Of a stretch of DNA of 64,000 nucleotides, positions 1-8,693 are shown piece after piece. The stretch comes from Curtobacterium sp. MMLR14_010 (GTDB lineage: Bacteria; Actinomycetota; Actinomycetes; Actinomycetales; Microbacteriaceae). The stretch spans positions 255,578 to 319,577 of the forward strand of contig NZ_MJGV01000079.1 of assembly GCF_001865015.1 (NCBI RefSeq). Reading direction: 5' to 3'. Numbering within the stretch: the stretch's first letter is position 1; each line of letters begins with the position of its first letter. The notes below the pieces were generated by a model, which was not told where the DNA came from, did not search any database, and was given only the letters and a program-made list of their open reading frames with translations. A program made the translations under genes and the position numbers.

Positions 1-20
1 TCCGCTCGCGCGGGTGACGC

Positions 21-112
21 CCGGTCTCATCCCCGAGGTCCCTGTCGCATCCTCGACGGCCGGTCGCATCCCGGACCCGGTCTCATCCCGGACGATCCGG
101 TCTCATCCCCGA
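21..112. repeat. Five imperfect direct repeats upstream of an ABC exporter
   Basis: The core CCGGTCTCATCCC recurs with small changes at about 21, 41, 60, 77 and 97, a spacing of 17-20 bp or roughly two helical turns. Copy 2 (CCTGTCGCATCCT) is the most diverged. The array ends about 100 bp before the ABC ATPase start. It could be a set of regulator sites for the exporter operon or the tail of a repeat cluster that continues left of the window; the sequence alone does not decide. Confidence 0.6.
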
Positions 113-215
113 GGGGGAGGGCCAGGACCCGCCCCGGGTGGGAGGCGACGACCCCCAGCGCTCCGTAGCGTCGGAGGTGCGGTGGTGGACCCCACCGCCG
201 AGAGGGGAAGACGCG

Positions 216-1097
216 ATGCTCAGTGTCGACGGTGTCACGAAGCACTTCGGTGACCGCCGCGTGCTCGACGACGTGACGTTCACGGTCGGCCGAGGACGGC
301 TCACCGGGTTCGTCGGCGGCAACGGTGCCGGCAAGACGACCACCATGCGGATCATGCTCGGCGTGCTCGCCGCCGACAGCGGGACGGTGTCGATCGACGG
401 TCAGCCCGTCGGACCGAGCGACCGTCGGCGCTTCGGGTACATGCCCGAGGAACGCGGGCTCTACCCGAAGATGCCCGTGGCCGAGCAGGTCACCTACCTG
501 GCGCGGCTGCACGGTGTCGAGCGTCGGGCTGCAGCCGCTCGTACCACGGAGCTGCTCGCCCGTCTGGAGCTCGGAGGGCACGCGGACGACCCGGTCGAGA
601 AGCTGTCGCTCGGCAACCAACAGCGCGTGCAGGTCGCCGCGGCGCTCGCCCATCGGCCCGAGGTGCTCGTGCTCGACGAACCGTTCTCCGGCCTCGACCC
701 GATGGCCGTCGAGACCGTGCTCGGGGTGCTCCGCGAGACCGCAGCCGCTGGCGTCCCGGTGCTGTTCTCCAGCCACCAGCTCGACGTCGTCGAGCGGCTC
801 TGCGACGACGTCGTGGTCATCGCCGACGGTCGCATCCGAGCAGCCGGCCCGCAGGAGGAACTCCGTCGCAGCGCCGGCCCGGCCGCGTGGGAGCTCCTGG
901 TCGACGGCGACGCCGCGTGGATCCGCGAGGAGCCCGGCGTGCACGTGCGGGAGTTCGACGGCGGGTACGCCGTGTTCGAGGCCGACGACGCCGTCGCCCA
1001 ACGCGTGCTCCAGCGCGCGGTCACCACGGGGACGGTGGGGTCGTTCGGCCGCCGCGTGCCCCGCCTCAGCGAGGTCTTCCGGGAGGTCGTCAAGTGA
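216..1097 (+). CDS. ABC exporter ATP-binding protein (NatA-like)
   Basis: 293-residue nucleotide-binding subunit of an ABC-2 exporter. Walker A is GGNGAGKTT (about residues 33-41), the signature is LSLGNQQRV in place of the usual LSGGQ, and Walker B is VLVLDEPFSGLDP. A C-terminal extension after the H-loop (SSHQLD) is typical of the NatA/CcmA drug or ion exporters. The ATG at 216 follows GAGGGGAAG at good spacing; a longer frame upstream runs through the repeat array and is unlikely to be translated. The last bases overlap the permease GTG by 4 nt, so the two subunits are translationally coupled. The substrate (Na+, peptide antibiotic or lipid) cannot be told from sequence. Confidence 0.9.
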   Translation: MLSVDGVTKHFGDRRVLDDVTFTVGRGRLTGFVGGNGAGKTTTMRIMLGVLAADSGTVSIDGQPVGPSDRRRFGYMPEERGLYPKMPVAEQVTYLARLHGVERRAAAARTTELLARLELGGHADDPVEKLSLGNQQRVQVAAALAHRPEVLVLDEPFSGLDPMAVETVLGVLRETAAAGVPVLFSSHQLDVVERLCDDVVVIADGRIRAAGPQEELRRSAGPAAWELLVDGDAAWIREEPGVHVREFDGGYAVFEADDAVAQRVLQRAVTTGTVGSFGRRVPRLSEVFREVVK

Positions 1098-2167
1098 ACA
1101 GCTTCAGCCAGGCGGTGCGGCTCGTCTCCGCCCGCGAGATCCAGGCCCGGCTCCGCAGCAAGGCCTTCGTCGTGTCGGCAGCGATCCTGCTCGTGATGGT
1201 GGTCGCCTCGATCGTCGTCGGTGGCATCGTCGGCAAGGCCAGCGCCGGCGACACCACCCCGGTCGCGGTCGTCAACGGCGTCTCGCTGCCCTCCACCGGC
1301 GGCCTCGACGTGACGCGCGTCGACGACCGCGCCGCCGCCGAGCGGCTCGTGCGCAGTGGTGACGTCGACGCCGCGATCGTCCCCGAGTCCGGTCCGCTCG
1401 GCTTCGGCGTGGTCGGACTCGACCAGGCGCCGACGGACGTCGTGCAGGCGCTCGCCGTCTCGCCGCGCGTCGAGCTCCTCGACCCGGATGCCCTGCCGCC
1501 CGGGCTCGTGTCGCTCGTCGGGATCGCGTTCGGCGTCGTGTTCTTCGCCGCCGCGGTCACGTTCGGGCAGTCCATCGCCCAGAGCGTGGTGGAGGAGAAG
1601 TCGACGAGGGTCGTCGAGATCCTGATGGCGGCGATCCCCGCCCGCGCCCTGCTGGCGGGGAAGGTGCTGGGCAACAGCGTGATGGCCCTCGGGCAGATCG
1701 TCGCGGTCGCCATCGCCGCCGCCGTGACCCTCGCTGTGACCGGGCAGGACAACCTGTTCACGCTGCTCGGGCCGAGCATGCTCTGGTTCGTGCTGTTCTT
1801 CGCGATCGGGTTCGTGCTCATCGCGGCGCTGTTCGCGGCGTCGGCAGCGCTGGTGTCCCGCCAGGAGGACGTCGGGAGCGTGACGACCCCGGTGATGATG
1901 CTCGTGATGATCCCGTACTTCCTGATCATCTTCGCGGCGGACAACCCGACGGTGCTCGGGATCATGTCCTACGTGCCGTTCAGCGCCCCGATCGGCATGC
2001 CGATGCGCATCTTCCTCGGGACCGCCGAGTGGTGGGAGCCGATCGTGTCGCTGCTCGTCGTCATCGTCTCGGCCGCGCTCGTCGTGGTGATCGGCGCCCG
2101 GGTGTACTCGAACGCGCTGCTCCGGACGGGCGGACGGGTCAAGCTCACGGAGGCACTGCAGCGCTGA
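1094..2167 (+). CDS. ABC-2 exporter permease (NatB-like)
   Basis: 357-residue membrane subunit partnering the preceding ATPase. One N-terminal membrane segment (about residues 30-52) is followed by a large extracytoplasmic domain of about 120 residues. A bundle of five or so segments follows, with the family stretch EKSTRVVEILMAAIPARALL in the cytoplasmic loop after the second segment, as in COG1668 NatB-type permeases. The GTG at 1094 overlaps the ATPase stop as GTGA. Together the genes form a complete two-subunit exporter, probably working as a dimer of each chain. Confidence 0.88.
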   Translation: MNSFSQAVRLVSAREIQARLRSKAFVVSAAILLVMVVASIVVGGIVGKASAGDTTPVAVVNGVSLPSTGGLDVTRVDDRAAAERLVRSGDVDAAIVPESGPLGFGVVGLDQAPTDVVQALAVSPRVELLDPDALPPGLVSLVGIAFGVVFFAAAVTFGQSIAQSVVEEKSTRVVEILMAAIPARALLAGKVLGNSVMALGQIVAVAIAAAVTLAVTGQDNLFTLLGPSMLWFVLFFAIGFVLIAALFAASAALVSRQEDVGSVTTPVMMLVMIPYFLIIFAADNPTVLGIMSYVPFSAPIGMPMRIFLGTAEWWEPIVSLLVVIVSAALVVVIGARVYSNALLRTGGRVKLTEALQR

Positions 2168-2237
2168 CGCCGTCGGTGCGCTCTTCCGTTCGATCCCGCC
2201 CGACTGCTACGTTTCGGGCACCGAACGGGGGAGCGAC

Positions 2238-2789
2238 ATGGGGACACTGCGCGCTGCAGTCACGGTCAGGACGATCGCCGTGACGACGGTGGCCGTGACG
2301 ACAGTGGTACTGGCGGCGGCGGCACTGACGGGCTGCACCGGGGGTGGCGTCACGTCTGGACCGACGCCGACCCGGTCCGCTGCCGCTGTCGCTGCCGCTG
2401 GATCCACGCGGGCGGCGACGCCCGACGCAGCGGACCGGTTCGCGATCCTGCACCGGGCGTTCGCGGCGACGGACGCCCTGCCCGGCTACGCGGTCGACCC
2501 CCCGGACGACATGGTGCCGAACAGTCAACGGCGTGCGGTGGAGCACGACGGCACGACGTACTGGATCGCCGCGATGCGGGACGGCGGGGCGTGCCTGATC
2601 GCAGCCAACCCCGACGCGGACAGCGTCGAGAACTACTCCGTCTCCAGCGGCGGACCCGTCGAGCGTGCGGCCGTGGTCACGAGCATGCTCGACGAGGACG
2701 ACCACATGACGGCGCTCGTCTCCGACGGCTTCACGGACCGGGGTACCGACGCCCTGCACGAGCTCGCGACGAACGTCTGGGTGCGCTGA
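2238..2789 (+). CDS. Putative lipoprotein, unknown function
   Basis: 183 residues with a clear lipoprotein signal: basic start, hydrophobic stretch from about residue 13, and lipobox ALTGC with the lipidated Cys at 33. A Thr/Ser/Pro-rich linker follows, then a compact domain of about 130 residues I do not recognise (contains DRFAILHRAFAATD and GTTYWIAAMRDGGACLIAAN). The start is preceded by GAACGGGGGAGCGAC, a strong ribosome site. It may be the last gene of the exporter transcript (70-bp gap), but the gap is large enough for its own promoter. It should be anchored on the outer face of the membrane. Confidence 0.75.
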   Translation: MGTLRAAVTVRTIAVTTVAVTTVVLAAAALTGCTGGGVTSGPTPTRSAAAVAAAGSTRAATPDAADRFAILHRAFAATDALPGYAVDPPDDMVPNSQRRAVEHDGTTYWIAAMRDGGACLIAANPDADSVENYSVSSGGPVERAAVVTSMLDEDDHMTALVSDGFTDRGTDALHELATNVWVR

Positions 2790-2801
2790 GCCGTCGAGAC
2801 C

Positions 2802-4016
2802 TCAGTCCACCTGGTCGGCCTCGACGGCCGCACTCAGGCGCTCGAGGACGTCCGGCACCGCCGACCGCACCCGGCTCCAGCTGGGGATGAACGGCTTGTC
2901 GTTGGGCCTCGCGGTGAACGCGCTGCCGGCGTCGAGGACGGCCTGGGTGAAGAGCTCGACCGCTGCCTCTTCAGCGTGCTGGTCGAACGACAGCCCGTTC
3001 ATCACGGCCTCGTGCCGGTAGACCTCGACGATGTCGAGCGCGTTCCGGTAGTACGTCGCCTTGAGCACCCGGAAGGAGTCCGACGTCAGCGGGACCCCCA
3101 TCGTGGCGAGCTTCCGGAACAGCGACTGCACGATGTCGTTGCCCATCCGCGCGAGCCCACCGCTGCCGTCGGCCTCGGCGAGCGGCTGGTGCTTGTGGTC
3201 GTAGTCGTCGGCGATCTCGACCTGGCACACCTGGCGCGTCGCGTAGTCGCGGTACACCTCGGACAGCATCCCGATCTCGAGCCCCCAGCCGCCGGGGATC
3301 TTCAACCCGTTGAGCACGTGGGCACGCATCGCGAACTCGCCGGAGAGCGGGTAGCGGAAGCTCGCGAGGTACTCCAGGTACTCGGACTCTCCGTACACCT
3401 GGCGGAGCGACCGGAGCAGCGGCCCGACGAGCAGCCGTCCGACGCGTCCGTTGATGCGGCCGTCGGCGACGCGGGCGTAGTAGCCCTTCGAGAACTCGTA
3501 GTCGAACGCCGGGTTCGCGAGCGGGTACAGCAGCCGCGCGAGCATGCCCCGCTCGTACGTGGTGATGTCGCTGTCGTGGAGGGCGATGCACTCGGCTCGC
3601 TCCGACGCCAGCGCGTACCCGGTGCAGTACCAGACGTTGCGGCCCTTGCCCGGCTCACCCGGAGCCAGCCCGGCGCGGTCGAGCTCGGCGTCGAGGGCAC
3701 GGAGGCGCGGCCCGTCGTTCCAGAGGATCCGGTGCCGCTGCGGCAGGCGCGAGAAGAACTCCCGGGCGTGCTCGAACTGTGCGCGGTCGGCCCGGTCGAG
3801 CCCGATGACGATCTCGCTGAGCCAGTCCGCTTCGGCCAACTCGTTGACGATGCGCTCGAGTGCCGGCCGCTCGAGCTCCGAGTACAGCGCCGGCAGGATC
3901 AGGCTCATCGGACGCTTCCCGGCGAGGCCCCGGAGCTCGTCCTCGATGCTCGCGGTGCTGCGCCGGGTGAGGTCGTGGAACGTCGTGATGACGCCGTTCT
4001 GGTGGAAGTCGCTCAT
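2802..4016 (-). CDS. Glycosyl-3-phosphoglycerate synthase-like glycosyltransferase (GT81-type)
   Basis: 404 residues with a GT-A fold. Visible family marks are LILPALYSE near residue 40, GKGRNVWY (123-130) and the metal-binding ALHDSDI, whose DSD at 148-150 is the DxD motif. The later KIPGGWGLEIGMLSEVYR resembles GpgS. Enzymes of this type join a nucleotide-sugar (GDP- or UDP-glucose or mannose) to 3-phosphoglycerate. The next gene upstream encodes the matching MPGP-type phosphatase and the two overlap by 4 nt (ATGA at 4016), which supports a glucosyl- or mannosylglycerate pathway. The ATG at 4016 follows GAGGAGCGACC; an in-frame start 39 bp further up lies inside the phosphatase gene and lacks a site. 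The sugar donor is not determined. Confidence 0.82.
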   Translation of the reverse strand: MSDFHQNGVITTFHDLTRRSTASIEDELRGLAGKRPMSLILPALYSELERPALERIVNELAEADWLSEIVIGLDRADRAQFEHAREFFSRLPQRHRILWNDGPRLRALDAELDRAGLAPGEPGKGRNVWYCTGYALASERAECIALHDSDITTYERGMLARLLYPLANPAFDYEFSKGYYARVADGRINGRVGRLLVGPLLRSLRQVYGESEYLEYLASFRYPLSGEFAMRAHVLNGLKIPGGWGLEIGMLSEVYRDYATRQVCQVEIADDYDHKHQPLAEADGSGGLARMGNDIVQSLFRKLATMGVPLTSDSFRVLKATYYRNALDIVEVYRHEAVMNGLSFDQHAEEAAVELFTQAVLDAGSAFTARPNDKPFIPSWSRVRSAVPDVLERLSAAVEADQVD

Positions 4017-4813
4017 CGGTCGCTCCTCAGGAAGTGGTTCAGGCCCTCGGCCCACCCCTGTGGGGCCGGGGTGGTCGTGCGGTGGACCCGCTCGGTGCGG
4101 TCGTCGGCGAGCGGTCCCGGTGCCGGTCCGACGCCGCGGACGACGACGGCCAGGTCGACGGCGTCGAGCATCGCGGTGTCGTTCGGCCCGTCGCCGAGGC
4201 CGATGGTCCGTGGCGCGGAGCCGGTCCGGCGCTCGTGGTCGGCGACGAGGGTCCGGACGGCGGCGCCCTTGTCAGCTCCGGCTGGCAGCACGTGCCAGAA
4301 CCGGCCGCCGCGGACCAGGTCGAAGCCGGCGTCGGTCAGGGCCGACCGGAACGCCGCTGCGCGGTCGTCGTCCGCCGCGTGCCACCGCACGACCTCGGAG
4401 GCGGCTCGGCGCCGGGCAGCGCTCGCCCCGTCGAGGTCGAGGCCCGTCCAGGCCACGACCTCCGCGTCGGACACGCCGGAGAACGTCGCGAAGTGCAGGT
4501 CGAGCGCCCGTCGGACCCGCTCGAGCACGGTGCGGAGCCGATCCAGGTCGCCGTCCGTCGGGCCGACCAGGACACGGTCGTCCGTCCCGACGACGACGGC
4601 GCCGTTCTCGGCGACGAACGGCTGCCCGGTCAGGCCCGTGCGCGCCTGCAGCGCCGCGATCTCGACCGCGGTCTTGCTGCTGCAGAACACCACGGGGACG
4701 TTCGCTCGACGGAGCCGGTCGAGCATCGGCAGCGCCGCGTCGAACGTGTAGTCGTGGTGGTCCAGCAGGGTGCCGTCGAGGTCGGTGACGACCATGAGGT
4801 CGGGTTCAGGCAT
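4013..4813 (-). CDS. HAD phosphatase, mannosyl/glucosyl-3-phosphoglycerate phosphatase family
   Basis: 266 residues of HAD subfamily IIB. Motif I is DLDGTLLD with the nucleophile Asp11 and acid/base Asp13; motif II is FCSSKT; motif III/IV is GLGDGPNDTAMLDAVD. The length and the ADKGAAVRTLV stretch fit MPGP. The enzyme should remove the phosphate from the product of the downstream glycosyltransferase, releasing glycosylglycerate, a solute that protects against osmotic and desiccation stress. It is translated first in the pair. The ATG at 4813 is chosen because the protein begins just before motif I, as in homologues; its ribosome site (GGAGCCCG) is modest. Confidence 0.85.
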   Translation of the reverse strand: MPEPDLMVVTDLDGTLLDHHDYTFDAALPMLDRLRRANVPVVFCSSKTAVEIAALQARTGLTGQPFVAENGAVVVGTDDRVLVGPTDGDLDRLRTVLERVRRALDLHFATFSGVSDAEVVAWTGLDLDGASAARRRAASEVVRWHAADDDRAAAFRSALTDAGFDLVRGGRFWHVLPAGADKGAAVRTLVADHERRTGSAPRTIGLGDGPNDTAMLDAVDLAVVVRGVGPAPGPLADDRTERVHRTTTPAPQGWAEGLNHFLRSDR

Positions 4814-4897
4814 CGGGCTCCGCTCGCGGCTGGTTGGGCTGCGGGCGGCGATGCCCGCCGACCAGCCTGCCACCTGCCGTGAACGCGCGGGTGAACA

Positions 4898-4999
4898 GAC
4901 GGGAGGCTCCCCACCGGTCACGGCCGACCCGCCGCTGGCGCGTCGGTCCGGGACCGGCCGGCGTGGGCCCAGGTGCCAGCTGGCACCGAGCCTCCCGTC
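4898..4999. repeat. Family I palindromic element, 102-bp copy
   Basis: Terminal arms GACGGGAGGCTC and GAGCCTCCCGTC are perfect inverted repeats enclosing a 78-bp GC-rich core with further inner symmetry (GGTGCCAGCTGGCACC). A near-identical 102-bp copy lies at 26896-26997. Here it sits just 3' of the leftward propeller gene (ends 5043) and upstream of the phosphatase gene, so it may end the propeller transcript. Confidence 0.85.
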
Positions 5000-5042
5000 C
5001 GGTGGTCCGCCAGCCCGTCACCGCGCGCCGCCGTCGCGGCGC

Positions 5043-6797
5043 TCAGTGCGTGGGGCCGCCGGTGATCGAGCAGTCGTCAACGGTCAGCGAGCCGCCTGTC
5101 TCGGAAGCGTTGGCCGAGTACACCTGCATCGCGACGGTCTTCCCGTTCTCCCACAACGTGTGCTGCGTCGACAGGCGGGTCCAGACACCAACGGCGAGTT
5201 CCTCGACGTCCCACCCCGTCGGCAGCGCGGCCGGCGGCGCGTCCGCGCTCCACTCAGCCGACCGGAGCGCGGCGGACATGCCACTGGTGCTCGGCTTCAC
5301 CCAACACGAGGCCCGGTAGCCGCCGATCCGGATGCTGTTGGTGGTGATGGTCCTCGAGGCCCCCACCGCCCCTGGCGCGGTCGAGTCCGGCGTGATCGTG
5401 ACGGCACTGGACCCACCATGGACGGGTGATGGGGTCCGCGCGATCGTACCGGCGCCGATCGTCCCCCACGCGTCCGTACCGTGCTCGAAGCCTGGGTCCT
5501 GGAGGAGTTCCCCGGGTGTGACCCGTGTCGGCACCGCGTCCGTGGGCACGTAGGTCTGGACGCCACAGTTGGTCGCGACGAACAGCCGGTGCTGTGCCAC
5601 TGCCAGGTTGCCTTCGTGTCCTCCGTCCGTGCAGGGGTCGATCGTCTCGCTGCGCTGCGCGCCGGTCACCTCGTCGAGGGCGACGATCGATGCCGGGTCC
5701 GACGAGCCGCTCGCGGAGCTCAGCCAGACGATGCCGTTCGAGACGACCGGGGCGGCGAGGGGAGAGGTGGGGAAGATCGAGTCCATGGGCAGGCGGTGGG
5801 TCCAGATCACCCTGCCGGTCTTGAGCCCGACGGCACTGACAGTCGAGGGCGTCGCGGGTGTCCCGGTGCTGCCGATGCTCGTGACGAAGCCGATCTTGCC
5901 GTCGAAGGCCATCGAGTACTCAGACCTGGGGATCATCCGCACCAGGCGACCGCTCTTGGCACCGACGACGATGGTCTCGGCCCCTGGCAGGTAGAGCAGC
6001 CCGTCGTGCAAGGACGGACGTACCCGGTTGAGGTTGTAGTCGGGGGAACCCGCCTGGACGCCCTTCGGGTAGACGAGGTTCCAGAGTTCACGCCCCGACG
6101 TGTCGAACGCCTGCACGCCCGCGCTGTTCGCGAAGAACACTCGGCCGCCGCCGATCAGCGTCCAGCCGTGCTCTGACGGGAAGGGGATGTCGAACTTGCT
6201 CCTGCCCGTGGCAGCGGACAGCACCGAGTGTTCGTTGGCGACCAAGCCCGAGCCCGCGCTGACGACCCAGTCGACCGAACCACCACGGAACGTGCTCCAG
6301 AGCTTCTTGCCGGTCTGCTCCGACAGCGCGTCGAGCCTGCCGGTCTCCGCGCCGGTCTTGGCGTTCACCGCCGTGTGGACCACGAAGACCTTGCCGCCGG
6401 CGACCGTCGCGGACTTCGCCGCGCCGTACTGTTTCCGCCACAGCAGAGTGCCGGTGGCCGTGCTGTAGGCCGAGACGCTGGTGCAGCTGAACTGAGCCTC
6501 GAAGACGACGGTCGACGTCCTCGTCACACCGATGGACTTCGTAGCGACGGTGCCGGACGACGGGCAGTGTGCGGGGGCGTTGCGCCAGCTCGGAGCGATC
6601 GTCGCCGGGAGTGTCTCACCGAGCTGAGCGTTCTGGTTCGCACCATCGATCCCGGCTCCGATGGCGTTCGTGCCAGACGCCGGCGGAGCAGCATGTCCCG
6701 GCGTGATCGAGGCGGCAGCGGCTGGCGTGGGTACGGCCAGCGCTCCGAGCAGCAGCGCCGTCGTGGTGAGTGCGACGAGACGTGGACGCCAGGACAT
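5043..6797 (-). CDS. Secreted PQQ-repeat beta-propeller protein with C-terminal carbohydrate-binding-like domain
   Basis: 584 residues. A Sec signal peptide (MSWRPRLVALTTTALLLG... then AAAAS near residue 30) directs export. Residues of about 110-430 carry repeated blade motifs of the PQQ/pyrrolo-quinoline-like propeller (for example VSAYSTATGTLLWRKQYG, LDALSEQTGKKLWS and VSAVGLKTGRVIWTHR), here likely structural rather than cofactor binding. From about residue 445 a beta-sandwich region (LLQDPGFEHGTDAW, then YRASCWVKPS) resembles CBM4_9-type or related sugar-binding domains. The ATG at 6797 follows GGAGCTCTCC; upstream codons in frame lack a site. It stands alone, with no dehydrogenase partner gene. 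A role at the cell surface or in polysaccharide binding is inference. Confidence 0.8.
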   Translation of the reverse strand: MSWRPRLVALTTTALLLGALAVPTPAAAASITPGHAAPPASGTNAIGAGIDGANQNAQLGETLPATIAPSWRNAPAHCPSSGTVATKSIGVTRTSTVVFEAQFSCTSVSAYSTATGTLLWRKQYGAAKSATVAGGKVFVVHTAVNAKTGAETGRLDALSEQTGKKLWSTFRGGSVDWVVSAGSGLVANEHSVLSAATGRSKFDIPFPSEHGWTLIGGGRVFFANSAGVQAFDTSGRELWNLVYPKGVQAGSPDYNLNRVRPSLHDGLLYLPGAETIVVGAKSGRLVRMIPRSEYSMAFDGKIGFVTSIGSTGTPATPSTVSAVGLKTGRVIWTHRLPMDSIFPTSPLAAPVVSNGIVWLSSASGSSDPASIVALDEVTGAQRSETIDPCTDGGHEGNLAVAQHRLFVATNCGVQTYVPTDAVPTRVTPGELLQDPGFEHGTDAWGTIGAGTIARTPSPVHGGSSAVTITPDSTAPGAVGASRTITTNSIRIGGYRASCWVKPSTSGMSAALRSAEWSADAPPAALPTGWDVEELAVGVWTRLSTQHTLWENGKTVAMQVYSANASETGGSLTVDDCSITGGPTH

Positions 6798-6912
6798 GGA
6801 GAGCTCCGATCTGCGGGTGTCGGTCGGGAACGACACCACGAACCTTATCCACGACAGAGCCTCACGTCCGGGCGCCTGTTGACGCGCCCGCACCCAGAAC
6901 GGGGGGGTCTGC

Positions 6913-6938
6913 GCCAGCTGGCACCGCGCCTCCCGTCC
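6913..6938. repeat. Half copy of the family I palindrome
   Basis: GCCAGCTGGCACCGCGCCTC followed by CCGTCC matches the right arm and inner palindrome of the 4898 element closely, with no left arm. It lies in the 240-bp gap between the propeller and MATE genes. Confidence 0.55.
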
Positions 6939-6960
6939 GGCCCGGTTCGCTCGCCGTCAA

Positions 6961-7017
6961 CGAGGGAGCAGAAGACGTCGAGTGGTTCGCGCGCACCCGA
7001 CGTCTTCTGCTCCCTCG
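6961..7017. terminator. 20-bp perfect inverted repeat 3' of the MATE gene
   Basis: CGAGGGAGCAGAAGACGTCG (6961-6980) is the exact reverse complement of 6998-7017, with a 17-nt loop. It lies 20 bp past the stop of the leftward MATE gene. There is no T-run, so if it terminates it does so as a U-less actinobacterial hairpin; the arms are less GC-rich than the surroundings. Confidence 0.6.
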
Positions 7018-7037
7018 ATGCGGACGGGCCCCGCCCG

Positions 7038-8492
7038 TCAGGCCGCCGCCTGTTCCAGCACCGCCTCGGCGCGCTCCGCGCTGCCCGCGTCGAGTCCGCG
7101 GTCGATGCGGCCCCGGGCCGCCAGCCAGATGACGACGCCGGCCAGGAAGACCAGGACCTCGGTGATCGTCAGCGCCCAGATGATGCCGGCGAGCCCGAAC
7201 CAGAGGTTGCCGAGCAGGACGATCGGGATGAACAGCACGCCCTGCGCCAGCGACATCGCGATCGCCGGCGTCGCGAGCCCCGCCGCCTGGAACAGCGACG
7301 TGAACAGCCCCGTGAACCCGTTCACCACCGTGGCGACGAGCTGCGCGACCAGGATCGTCAGGCCGATGGCCAACACCGAGTGGTCCGAGGAGAAGACGGT
7401 GAAGACCTGCTCCCGGAAGACGAAGACGGTGCCGGAGAACAGCAGCACGATCGCCCCGACCGTCAGTGCCGATGCCCGCAGCGCCGAGCGCAGGCGTTCC
7501 CGGTCGCCCTTGCCGTACGCGTAGGCCAGCAGCGGCAGGACCCCGATCGTGACACCCATCACCAGGAACTCCGGCACCTGGGCGATCCGGACGGCGACGC
7601 CCATCGCAGCCAGCGGGTCGTCGCCGTACTGGGCAGCCAGGTTGTTGAGCACGAGGGTCGTGACGATGAGGAACCCGGCCTGCAGCAGCTCGCTGACGCC
7701 GATGCCGAACACCGGCTGCAGGACCGAGCGACGGAGCGTGAACCAGCGGAGCGACAGGCTGACGTTCTCGCTGTGGGTCTCGAGCCAGCGCACCCAGTAG
7801 ACGATGCTCACGAGGTTCGCCAGCCCCACCGCGAGCGCGGCCCCGGCGACGCCCCAGTGCAGCACCAGGATGAACAGCACGTCGAACACCAGGTTCCCGA
7901 CGGTCGACAGGATGAGCCCGACCATCGCCTGCCGCGCTGCCCCCTCGGCCCGGATCATCTGCTCGAGACAGAACGACGCGGCGAGCACCGGCACGAAGGC
8001 GAGCATCACGCTGACGTAGGCGCTGGTCGCGGGCACCGCCGCCGCATCCGCCCCGAGCAGGCCGACCAGGGGCCGGAGGAACAGCAGCCCGAGGCCGCCG
8101 AGCACGATGCCCGTCACGACCGACCCCCAGACGGCGAAGGACGCGACGTGCTTGATCTCGCCGGCCTTCGCGGGGTCGTGCTCGGAGGCGCCGAGCAACC
8201 GCGACATGAGCGAGCTGCCGCCGACGCCGAACACGCCGCCGACCGCCATCACCAGCCCGAGCAGCGGCGTGCCGAAGGTGATCGCCGCCAGCAGCGAGGT
8301 GTCGTGCTGCGCGCCGATGAAGCCCGCGTTGATGACGTTGTACAGGGCGCTGACGACCATCGCCGCGGCCATCGGCACACACAGGTGCACGAGGGCTCTG
8401 GCGATCGGGGCAGCGGAGAGGTACCAGCGGTTCTTCTCCGCTGCGGTGGTGGTGGTGGGGCTGGTGCTGGTGCTGGTTCCGGTGGTGCTCAT
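7038..8492 (-). CDS. MATE family efflux transporter
   Basis: 484 residues with about twelve membrane segments in two related halves. Typical MATE features include the start of helix 1 (LCVPMAAAMVVSALYNVINAGFIGA), GGVFGVGGSSLMSRLLGA in the first half and the matching second-half segments. It should expel cationic drugs or metabolites using a Na+ or H+ gradient. The N-terminus is a Ser/Thr-rich cytoplasmic tail. The ATG at 8492 follows GGAAGGGGACAGCC. A MarR-type regulator gene lies 201 bp upstream in the same direction and probably controls it. Confidence 0.9.
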   Translation of the reverse strand: MSTTGTSTSTSPTTTTAAEKNRWYLSAAPIARALVHLCVPMAAAMVVSALYNVINAGFIGAQHDTSLLAAITFGTPLLGLVMAVGGVFGVGGSSLMSRLLGASEHDPAKAGEIKHVASFAVWGSVVTGIVLGGLGLLFLRPLVGLLGADAAAVPATSAYVSVMLAFVPVLAASFCLEQMIRAEGAARQAMVGLILSTVGNLVFDVLFILVLHWGVAGAALAVGLANLVSIVYWVRWLETHSENVSLSLRWFTLRRSVLQPVFGIGVSELLQAGFLIVTTLVLNNLAAQYGDDPLAAMGVAVRIAQVPEFLVMGVTIGVLPLLAYAYGKGDRERLRSALRASALTVGAIVLLFSGTVFVFREQVFTVFSSDHSVLAIGLTILVAQLVATVVNGFTGLFTSLFQAAGLATPAIAMSLAQGVLFIPIVLLGNLWFGLAGIIWALTITEVLVFLAGVVIWLAARGRIDRGLDAGSAERAEAVLEQAAA

Positions 8493-8693
8493 GGCTGTCC
8501 CCTTCCGGGCAGGGCTGAGCGCGCGCCGACGAGGGCCGGCACGGCATGGCTGATGGCGCGACGGCAGGGGTCGTCGCGTGGTGGCGCGGTCAGGTCCGGC
8601 AGGGCCGTCGCGTGGTGCGATGGACGGTTCCGGCGGGGCCGTCGCGTGGGCAGGCTGGCGCCTCCGGCGGACGGCCGGGAGGCTCGGCTGCAG

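Noticed and set aside
8493..8693. Small gene between the MATE and MarR genes
   Set aside because: Only loose repeats of GGGGCCGTCGCGTGG are present; open frames lack a ribosome site and any recognisable product.
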